Origin: Carideicomes alvinocaridis
GTDB taxonomy: Bacteria > Pseudomonadota > Alphaproteobacteria > Rhodobacterales > Rhodobacteraceae
NCBI GenBank assembly: GCA_005473895.2
Contig: SRJI02000013.1
Coordinates: 1 to 64,000 of the forward strand
DNA: 64,000 nt
Direction: 5' to 3'
Shown here: positions 56,763-64,000 of the stretch, piece by piece
Layout: every line of letters starts with the position of its first letter
Numbering within the stretch: the first letter of the stretch is position 1
Notes under the pieces: generated by a model
What the model was told of the DNA's origin: nothing
What the model saw: only the letters and a program-made list of their open reading frames with translations
The model's database searches: none
Program-made: the position numbers and the translations under genes

Positions 56763-58298
56763 ATGGCGGCTTTGGACAAGTCGGATGTGAAGGAAGGCGT
56801 GGACCGCTCGACGGTCGACGCGGTCCGCGAGGTCGGCGGCAAGTACAAGTACGGCTGGGAAACTGATATCGAGATGGATTACGCCCCCAAGGGGCTGACC
56901 GAAGATATCGTGCGCCTGATCTCGCAGAAGAACCACGAGCCGGAATGGATGACCGACTGGCGGCTCAAGGCCTATAGCCGCTGGCTCGGCATGACCGAAC
57001 CGGACTGGGCGATGGTCGACTATCCGCAGATCGACTTCCAGGACCAGTATTACTACGCCCGGCCCAAGAGCATGGAAGAGAAGCCCAAGTCGCTGGACGA
57101 GGTCGATCCGAAACTGCTCGAGACCTACCAGAAGCTCGGCATCCCGCTGAAGGAACAGATGATCCTCGCCGGTGTCGAGGGGGCAGAGGAAGCGCCGGCC
57201 GATCCGGGCGAGGGCGAGCGCAAGGTCGCGGTGGACGCGGTCTTCGACTCCGTCTCCGTCGGCACGACCTTCCAGAAGGAGCTGGAGAAGGCGGGCGTTA
57301 TCTTCTGCTCCATCTCGGAGGCGATCCAGAACCACCCGGAGCTGGTGAAGAAATACATCGGCTCGGTCGTGCCGGCCTCGGACAACTTCTATGCCACGCT
57401 GAACACGGCCGTCTTCTCGGACGGGTCGTTTGTCTACGTGCCGCCGGGCGTGCGCTGCCCGATGGAGCTGTCGACCTATTTCCGCATCAACGCCGAAAAT
57501 ACCGGCCAGTTCGAGCGGACGCTGATCATCGCCGACAAGGGCAGCTATGTCAGCTACCTCGAGGGCTGCACCGCGCCGCAGCGCGACAAGTCGCAGCTTC
57601 ACGCCGCGGTGGTGGAGATCATCGTCGAGGAAGACGCCGAGGTGAAATATTCCACGGTGCAGAACTGGTATCCCGGCGACGAAGAGGGGCGCGGCGGCAT
57701 CTACAACTTCGTCACCAAGCGTGCCGATTGCCGCGGCGACCGCTCCAAGGTCATGTGGACCCAGGTCGAGACCGGCAGCGCGGTGACGTGGAAGTACCCG
57801 TCCTGCATCCTGCGCGGCGACGACAGCCAGGGCGAGTTCTACTCCATCGCCATCGCCAACAACTACCAGCAGGCCGATACCGGGACCAAGATGATCCACC
57901 TGGGCAAGAACACGCGCTCGCGCATCGTGTCCAAGGGGATCAGCGCGGGCCATGCGCAGAACACCTATCGCGGGCTCGTCTCGGTCCACCCAAAGGCCAA
58001 GGACAGCCGCAACTACACGCAATGCGACTCTCTCCTGATCGGGTCGGAATGCGGGGCGCACACGGTTCCCTATATCGAGGTCAAGAACAACTCGAGCCGG
58101 GTGGAACACGAGGCGACGACGTCCAAGGTGGATGACGACCAGCTCTTCTATTGCCGCCAGCGCGGCATGGACGAGGAAGAGGCGGTTGCGCTTGTCGTCA
58201 ACGGCTTCTGCAAGGACGTGCTGCAGGCCCTGCCGATGGAGTTCGCGATGGAGGCGCAGCAACTCGTCGCCATCTCGCTCGAAGGCTCTGTGGGGTAG
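56763..58298 (+). CDS. sufB: Fe-S cluster scaffold protein SufB
   Basis: A 511-residue SufB, core of the SufBC2D scaffold. ATG 56763 follows AAGGAAGGAGG closely. Family blocks: [80 protein letters not shown], and the active region [20 protein letters not shown] whose cysteine corresponds to Cys405 of E. coli, then [20 protein letters not shown]. Right-handed beta-helix protein. sufC and sufD follow after two small genes. Confidence 0.96.
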   Translation: MAALDKSDVKEGVDRSTVDAVREVGGKYKYGWETDIEMDYAPKGLTEDIVRLISQKNHEPEWMTDWRLKAYSRWLGMTEPDWAMVDYPQIDFQDQYYYARPKSMEEKPKSLDEVDPKLLETYQKLGIPLKEQMILAGVEGAEEAPADPGEGERKVAVDAVFDSVSVGTTFQKELEKAGVIFCSISEAIQNHPELVKKYIGSVVPASDNFYATLNTAVFSDGSFVYVPPGVRCPMELSTYFRINAENTGQFERTLIIADKGSYVSYLEGCTAPQRDKSQLHAAVVEIIVEEDAEVKYSTVQNWYPGDEEGRGGIYNFVTKRADCRGDRSKVMWTQVETGSAVTWKYPSCILRGDDSQGEFYSIAIANNYQQADTGTKMIHLGKNTRSRIVSKGISAGHAQNTYRGLVSVHPKAKDSRNYTQCDSLLIGSECGAHTVPYIEVKNNSSRVEHEATTSKVDDDQLFYCRQRGMDEEEAVALVVNGFCKDVLQALPMEFAMEAQQLVAISLEGSVG

Positions 58299-58349
58299 GA
58301 TGCGGCGGCCCGCGTCCCGCGAGGGGCGCGGCCACCCGGGCTCGGAACC

Positions 58350-58544
58350 ATGATCCAGCAACTTGCTCTTCAATCGCTCGGGGTCGGGCTTGGCGTCTTC
58401 GCCGGGGTGCTGATCGGGCTGGGCGTCCGCAAGCGGAACGGCAATGGCGAGGGGCTGCTGGCCGGCTCGGTGCTGCTGACGGCCAGCGCGGCGGGTGGCC
58501 TGGCGATGCTGGTCATGATGGCGATGAAGTATTTCACCGCCTGA
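58350..58544 (+). CDS. small two-helix membrane protein in the suf operon (64 aa)
   Basis: A 64-residue protein with two transmembrane helices (about residues 7-25 and 37-58) joined by the basic loop RKRNGNGEG, so both ends are probably periplasmic. It lies 51 bases after sufB and 27 before the ybjQ-like gene. No family recognised. No strong ribosome site is seen (GGGCTCGGAACC). Its coding look and place within an operon support it. Confidence 0.68.
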   Translation: MIQQLALQSLGVGLGVFAGVLIGLGVRKRNGNGEGLLAGSVLLTASAAGGLAMLVMMAMKYFTA

Positions 58545-58571
58545 CAGGCGGCCGCGGACGGAGAGACGAGA

Positions 58572-58886
58572 ATGATCATCACCACCACCAACAACATCGA
58601 AGGCCACAAGGTCACCGATTACCGCGGTGTCGTCGTCGGCGAGGCGATTATGGGCGCGAACGTCTTTCGCGACTTCTTTGCCCAGATCACCGACATCGTC
58701 GGCGGCCGCTCCGGCGCCTACGAGACCAAGCTGCAGGATGCCCGCGACACGGCCCTGCGCGAGCTCGAGGCAAGGGCGGCGACGCTTGGCGCGAACGCGG
58801 TGGTGGGCGTGGACCTCGACTACGAGGTGATCGGCGAGTCGATGCTGATGGTCTCGGCCTCGGGCACGGCGGTGGTGATCGACTGA
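58572..58886 (+). CDS. YbjQ family (DUF74 heavy-metal-binding domain) protein
   Basis: A 104-residue YbjQ-type protein (standard 103-107 aa): [76 protein letters not shown] and [13 protein letters not shown]. The family forms pentamers and is annotated as heavy-metal binding without firm function. GGAGAGACGAGA precedes the ATG. Its insertion between sufB and sufC suggests an accessory role in metal or cluster handling (inference). Confidence 0.87.
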   Translation: MIITTTNNIEGHKVTDYRGVVVGEAIMGANVFRDFFAQITDIVGGRSGAYETKLQDARDTALRELEARAATLGANAVVGVDLDYEVIGESMLMVSASGTAVVID

Positions 58887-58994
58887 ACGCGCGCCCATAT
58901 GGGCGGCAAGGATTGAACGGCGCGCAGGCCGCGCCGGAGATGTGACAGGCCGGAGGGCAGGGGCCTTCCCGCCGGGAAAAGAAGGATGACGACG

Positions 58995-59749
<755 letters not shown>

Positions 59750-59750
<1 letters not shown>

Positions 59751-61033
59751 TGGCCCTGCCGCAAGCCAAGCTGGACGCGACCGAGGCGCGGCTCGCCACG
59801 CTGACGCTGCCCGAGGGCGGCTGGAGCGCGGCGGCGCGGCGCGATGCGCTTGCCCGCCTGCGCGAGATGGGGCTGCCGGGCCGGCGCGACGAGTACTGGA
59901 AATGGACCCGGCCGGACACGCTGATCCAGCCCGAGGCGCCCGAGGCCGCCCTGCTGGAGAATTCCGAGGGCCAGATCTTCAGCCAGTTCGAGCGTCTGAA
60001 GATCGTCTTTACCGACGGTGTCTTCGACCCCGAGCAATCCGATGACCTGGAGGCCGAGGGCGTGCGCATCGACCGGCTGGCCGACGTGCAGCAGCAGGAC
60101 ATCCACTGGGCGCGCGATCTCTACGGCAAGCTGGAGGCGCGGGGACAGTCGCCGGTGAAGCGGCCGCTCGCCGCGCTCAACACCGCCTTTGCCACCGATG
60201 GCGTGCTGATCCACGTCACGGGCAAGCCGTCCAAGCCGATCTGCCTGACCTATCACCACCGCGACACGCGCTCCGACGCGATCCTGCACCACGTGGTGAA
60301 GGTCGACGAGGGCGCCGAGGTCACGCTGCTGGAGAACGGCCCGGCCGCCGCGCGCTTCAACAAGTGCGTGGAGCTCGACATCGCGGATACAGGCAAGGTG
60401 CATCACATCCGGGCGCAGGGCCGGGACCACGAGCGCCGGGCGGCCACCCACCTGTTCGCGCGGCTCGGGGCGGAATCGGTCTTCAAGACCTTCACCCTGA
60501 CCATGAACGGCGTGATGACCCGCAACGAGGCGGTGATCGAGTTCACCGGCGACGACGCGGTGGGTCACGTGGCGGGCGCCTGCGTTGGCGACGGCGACTT
60601 CCACCACGACGACACGGTCTTCATCACCCATGACGCGGTGGGCTGCGAAAGCCGCCAGGTCTTCAAGAAGGTGCTGCGCAATGGCGCCACCGGCGTCTTC
60701 CAGGGCAAGATCCTGGTCAAGGAGGGCGCCCAGAAGACCGACGGCTACCAGATCAGCCAGTCGCTTCTGCTGGACGAGGACAGCCAGTTCCTCGCCAAGC
60801 CCGAGCTGGAAATCTACGCCGACGACGTGGCCTGTTCCCATGGCTCCACCTCCGGCGCGATCGACGAGGAGGCGCTGTTCTACCTGCGCTCCCGTGGCGT
60901 GCCTTATGGCGAGGCCACCGATCTGCTGACCCTCGCCTTCCTCGCCGAAGCCGTGCAGGAGGTCGAGAACGAGGACCTGCGCGAGCTGATGGTGGAGCGG
61001 CTGGGCAACTGGCTGGCCCGGCGCCGGAGCTGA
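59750..61033 (+). CDS. sufD: Fe-S cluster assembly protein SufD
   Basis: A 427-residue SufD, the partner of SufB in the scaffold. C-terminal beta-helix blocks: VAGACVGDGDFHHDDTVFIT, GVFQGKILVKEGAQKTDGYQ, FLAKPELEIYADDVACSHGS, and EEALFYLRSRGVPYGEATDL; the histidine equivalent to E. coli His360 is in CSHGST. N-terminal helical region about residues 1-90 (DEYWKWTRPDTL). The ATG overlaps sufC; its last base overlaps the YIP1 gene's ATG. Length is typical. Confidence 0.95.
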
Positions 61034-61524
61034 TGGCGGTCACCAGCGATATCGTGGCCACCTATCGCGGGCCGCGGCGCGTGGTGCGCCGTATCCTCGC
61101 CGGTGGCCACCGCGAGGACCGGGCGCTGGTCTTTCTCATGGCGGCCTGCGTGCTGCTTTTCGTGGCGCGCTGGCCCGGCCTGGCCCGGCAGGCCCATCTG
61201 GAAGAGGTCGATCTCAACCCGCTGATGGGCGGCGCCCTGATGGGGCTGCTCTTCATCGCGCCGCTGGTGATGTATGCGCTGGCCGCGCTGTCGCATCTCG
61301 TGGCGCGGATCCTCGGCGGGGCGGGCAGCTGGTTCGGCGCCCGCATCGCGCTGTTCTGGGCGCTGCTGGCGGCCTCTCCGCTGTTCCTGCTGAACGGGTT
61401 GGTGGCAGGCTTCATCGGGCCGGGGACCGAGCTGAAGATCGTGGGCGCGCTCGCGCTCGCGATCTTCCTGTGGTTCTGGATCGCCGGCCTGGTCGAGGCC
61501 GAGAGCCGGCCGGCACCGGCATGA
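61033..61524 (+). CDS. YIP1-family membrane protein (first of a pair)
   Basis: A 163-residue membrane protein with about four helices (about 32-50, 65-95, 98-128, 132-155). N-terminal cytoplasmic segment (TYRGPRRVVRRILAGGHRED) and the layout match short YIP1-like proteins of alphaproteobacteria. Its ATG shares a base with the sufD stop and its end overlaps the second YIP1-like gene by four bases. Function unknown; possibly a membrane anchor near the Suf machinery. Family by look, not by firm motif. Confidence 0.72.
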   Translation: MAVTSDIVATYRGPRRVVRRILAGGHREDRALVFLMAACVLLFVARWPGLARQAHLEEVDLNPLMGGALMGLLFIAPLVMYALAALSHLVARILGGAGSWFGARIALFWALLAASPLFLLNGLVAGFIGPGTELKIVGALALAIFLWFWIAGLVEAESRPAPA

Positions 61525-62117
61525 CAGGGGGCGATCTGGGCCGGCTCGCCCTGATGAGCGTGACCGAGCCGCGCCGCGCGGCGCAGCAGCTCCTGGCGCT
61601 GGATCTCGGGGCCGGGGCGCGCCGTGACGCGCTGCTGCTGGTGGTCAGCGGATCTGCGCTGCTGATGGGGATTGCCGGGCTGAGTACGCCCGATACCTCC
61701 TCGCTGGCCTTCCTCACGGGGAACCCGGTGCTCTTTGCGCTGTTTCTCGGTCTGGGCCTGGTCGGCATGATCCAGGGCAGCACGCTGATCGGCCGGGCCT
61801 TCGGTGGGCGGGGCGCCCTGGCGGACCTCACCGTGTTGCTGACCTGGGTGCAGGGCTTGCGGCTGCTGGCGCAGGTCGTCATGCTGCTGGTGGCGTTCCT
61901 GCCGGCGGGGCCTCAGCTGGCCGCGATGCTGGGCGTCGCCGCCAGCGTGATCGGGCTGTGGATCAGCGCCGTGTTCATCGACGAGGCCCATGGCTTCGGC
62001 AACATCCTGAAATCCTTTGGCGTGCTGTTGCTCGCCGGGCTGATCGTGGTGCTGGGGCTGTCGCTGCTCTGGTCGCTGGTCGGCCCAATCAATACGGGAG
62101 CGTATGCTCATGTATGA
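61521..62117 (+). CDS. YIP1-family membrane protein (second of a pair)
   Basis: A 198-residue membrane protein with about five helices (about 38-58, 68-92, 104-128, 135-155, 168-190). N-terminal LGRLALMSVTEPRRAAQQLL is typical of YIP1-like proteins (Arg-Ala rich amphipathic start). It overlaps its sister upstream by ATGA and the sufS gene downstream by 8 bases, so all three are tightly coupled. Together the pair may form a heteromeric membrane complex (inference). Confidence 0.75.
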   Translation: MTGGDLGRLALMSVTEPRRAAQQLLALDLGAGARRDALLLVVSGSALLMGIAGLSTPDTSSLAFLTGNPVLFALFLGLGLVGMIQGSTLIGRAFGGRGALADLTVLLTWVQGLRLLAQVVMLLVAFLPAGPQLAAMLGVAASVIGLWISAVFIDEAHGFGNILKSFGVLLLAGLIVVLGLSLLWSLVGPINTGAYAHV

Positions 62118-63330
62118 CGTCGAAACGGTCCGGGCCGATTTCCCGATCCTGTCGCGCGAGGTCAACGGCAAGCCGCTGGTCTATCTCGACAACGGCGCCT
62201 CGGCCCAGAAGCCGCAGGTGGTGATCGACGCGGTGACCAACGCCTATTCCCACGAATATGCCAACGTGCATCGCGGCCTGCACACCCTGTCGAACATCGC
62301 GACCGAGAAATACGAGGGCGTGCGCGGCATCATCGCGCGCTTCCTCAACGCCGCGGACGAGCGCGAGGTGGTGCTGAACACCGGCACCACCCAGGGGATC
62401 AACACCGTGGCCTATGGCTGGGCCATGCCGCGGCTGGAGCCCGGCGACGAGATCATCCTGTCGGTGATGGAGCATCACGCCAACATCGTACCCTGGCATT
62501 TCCTGCGCGAGCGGCAGGGCGTGGTGATCCGCTGGGTGGACGTGGACGAGAAAGGCGATCTGGACCCGCAGGCGGTGCTGGACGCGATCGGCCCGCGGAC
62601 CAAGCTGATCGCCGTCACCCACTTGTCGAACGTGCTGGGCACCGTCGTGGACGTGAAGGCGATCTGCGCCGGGGCCCGCGAGCGGGGCGTGCCGGTGCTG
62701 GTCGACGGCTCGCAGGGCGCGGTGCACATGCCGGTCGACGTGCAGGAGATCGGCTGCGACTTCTACGCCATCACCGGTCACAAGCTCTACGGGCCCTCCG
62801 GGTCCGGCGCGATCTGGATCCGGCGCGAGCGGATGGAAGAAATGCGCCCCTTCATCGGCGGCGGCGACATGATCCGCGAGGTCCACAAGGACAGCGTGAC
62901 CTATGCCGAGCCGCCGATGAAGTTCGAGGCCGGCACCCCCGGCATCGTGCAGACCATCGGCCTCGGCGTGGCGCTGAACTACATGATGGGGCTGGGGGTC
63001 GCGAACATCGCCGCCCACGAGGCCCGCATCGCCGCCTATGCGAAATCCCGGCTGGAGGGTCTGAACTGGCTCCACGTCCAGGGCCGGTCCGAAGGCAAGG
63101 CCGCGATCTTTTCCTTCACGCTGGACGGGGCGGCGCATCCGCACGACCTGTCCACGATCCTCGACAAGAAGGGCGTGGCGGTGCGCGCCGGTCACCATTG
63201 CGCGGGGCCGCTGATGGATCACCTCGGCCTGACCGCCACCTGCCGCGCGTCCTTCGGCCTTTACAACACCGAAGCCGAGGTCGACGTGCTGGTCGAGGCG
63301 CTGGAACTGGCGCACGATCTCTTCGCCTGA
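62110..63330 (+). CDS. sufS: cysteine desulfurase SufS
   Basis: A 406-residue SufS/CsdA-type desulfurase. ATG 62110 ([20 protein letters not shown]) has GGGAG nine bases upstream, better than ATG 62104. PLP Lys225 is in [16 protein letters not shown]; catalytic Cys364 in [15 protein letters not shown], the rigid short loop of SufS. Other blocks: [21 protein letters not shown]-like [16 protein letters not shown]. SufE/SufU, its usual partner, is not seen in the window. With the upstream IscS-type enzyme the operon holds two desulfurases. Confidence 0.95.
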   Translation: MYDVETVRADFPILSREVNGKPLVYLDNGASAQKPQVVIDAVTNAYSHEYANVHRGLHTLSNIATEKYEGVRGIIARFLNAADEREVVLNTGTTQGINTVAYGWAMPRLEPGDEIILSVMEHHANIVPWHFLRERQGVVIRWVDVDEKGDLDPQAVLDAIGPRTKLIAVTHLSNVLGTVVDVKAICAGARERGVPVLVDGSQGAVHMPVDVQEIGCDFYAITGHKLYGPSGSGAIWIRRERMEEMRPFIGGGDMIREVHKDSVTYAEPPMKFEAGTPGIVQTIGLGVALNYMMGLGVANIAAHEARIAAYAKSRLEGLNWLHVQGRSEGKAAIFSFTLDGAAHPHDLSTILDKKGVAVRAGHHCAGPLMDHLGLTATCRASFGLYNTEAEVDVLVEALELAHDLFA

Positions 63331-63418
63331 CCCGTCGGGCGGCGCGGATGAATTTCCTGCGCCGCCCGCGGACAAGGGCATTGCAGCCTCGCGCAACGCC
63401 CGCTATACGGCCCCCCAG

Positions 63419-63495
<77 letters not shown>

Positions 63496-63750
63496 CTTCT
63501 CCCAGACCCTCATGGATGACGCGTCTTGTTTGGCGGGTGTCGAAGGCGTTTTCCGCTGTTTCTTGTCAGTTCGGTTCCGCTCCGAACTGCCGCTTCCGGT
63601 GGCCCCGGGGGGCTCGGCCTGCCTCTTCGCCACTACGGCCTGTGGCGCCGGGTTCTTTCTATGCGCGGCCCCGAGATCGCGTTGACCTGCATCATGGCGG
63701 CCCGTGTCGGCCGGGGGCAACCTCGGGGGACATTCTCGGGAGATTACGCC

Positions 63751-63954
63751 ATGGGCAAGCTGAACGCGGCCTGGCACGAGGCCCATCCGATGCCGAAGAA
63801 ACCCACCACCGCCGAGCGTGTTGCCTGGCACCGCGCCCATGCCGAGAACTGCGGTTGCCGCGAGATGCCCCCGTTGATCGCGAAGCTGATCGCCGAAGCG
63901 GATGCCGACGATTCCGCAAAAGCGTCGGATGATGCTCGGTCCTCGCAGGGCTAG
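63751..63954 (+). CDS. small Cys-containing protein of unknown function (67 aa)
   Basis: A 67-residue protein, MGKLNAAWHEAHPMPKKPTT followed by AERVAWHRAHAENCGCREMP, with a C-G-C motif and several His, which might bind metal. GGGAG lies 9 bases before the ATG. Similar short proteins occur in roseobacters (memory, unverified). It is 255 bases after the tRNA; the gap has no gene but a weak promoter-like TTGACC near 63683. The C-terminus is an Asp/Ser-rich tail. Confidence 0.68.
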   Translation: MGKLNAAWHEAHPMPKKPTTAERVAWHRAHAENCGCREMPPLIAKLIAEADADDSAKASDDARSSQG

Positions 63955-64000
63955 CTGAAGCGTCTTTCGCTCGGCCGGAACGGTGCTGCGCCTGTGACGT

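Overview
The window is a GC-rich chromosomal segment of a Rhodobacterales (Rhodobacteraceae / Roseobacter-group) alphaproteobacterium. The assignment rests on gene content and order: the iscR-sufBCD-sufS cluster with an IscR that lacks the usual cysteine triad, the 'component of SufBCD complex' membrane protein beside hemB, the rseP-bamA-skp-fabZ-lpxA-lpxI-lpxB run, usg beside gyrA, IalB, and the corrinoid/folate methyl-transfer block. No rRNA, CRISPR, insertion sequence, prophage or plasmid function is visible. The one tRNA found is tRNA-Arg(CCG) near the right end.

Left part (1-9.6 kb): a leftward C1 operon (small virulence-factor-domain protein, MTHFR-like protein, HAD hydrolase, methyltetrahydrofolate:corrinoid methyltransferase) preceded by two identical palindromes. 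Then rightward ppx/gppA and rlmE (with twin hairpins upstream), a LuxR solo, and a carnitine module (BKACE enzyme, lipoprotein, carnitine dehydrogenase-thioesterase fusion). Carnitine would be converted to glycine betaine, whose methyl groups are plausible donors for the corrinoid/folate block, so the two blocks may form one catabolic route (inference).

9.6-25 kb: a leftward group corC, xerD, a secreted repeat-like protein with an apparent non-ATG start and a 49-aa membrane protein; aroK-aroB; doxX; ssb; a lytic transglycosylase; a small secreted protein; and a peptide-type ABC importer (fused double ATPase and two permeases, no binding protein beside it) with an AraC regulator.

24.5-38 kb: miaA (leftward), then the dense rightward envelope/translation run pyrH-frr-uppS-cdsA-dxr-rseP-(42-aa protein)-bamA-skp-fabZ-lpxA-lpxI-lpxB: isoprenoid and phospholipid precursors, site-2 proteolysis, outer-membrane assembly and lipid A. 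IalB follows leftward. A 640-base gene-free stretch (38.75-39.39 kb) holds two leftward intrinsic terminators and a candidate small RNA.

39-54 kb: trmJ, ctaA, an M32 carboxypeptidase, a porin-like protein, usg, gyrA with a visible promoter, a SYLF-domain Tat lipoprotein, hemB, the SufBCD-associated membrane protein, mfd, an SDR and a small unknown protein.

54-64 kb: a divergent alpha/beta hydrolase and the iron-sulfur operon iscR-cysteine desulfurase-sufB-(64-aa membrane protein)-ybjQ-sufC-sufD-YIP1-YIP1-sufS. An Irr/ICE-type palindrome lies in the divergent promoter region, and a near-copy lies inside the cysteine desulfurase gene. tRNA-Arg and a small conserved-looking protein end the window. 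Nothing here is clearly a wholly new system. The best leads are the carnitine-to-C1 link, the paired iron-control motifs, the candidate small RNA, the non-ATG start and several short unannotated genes.
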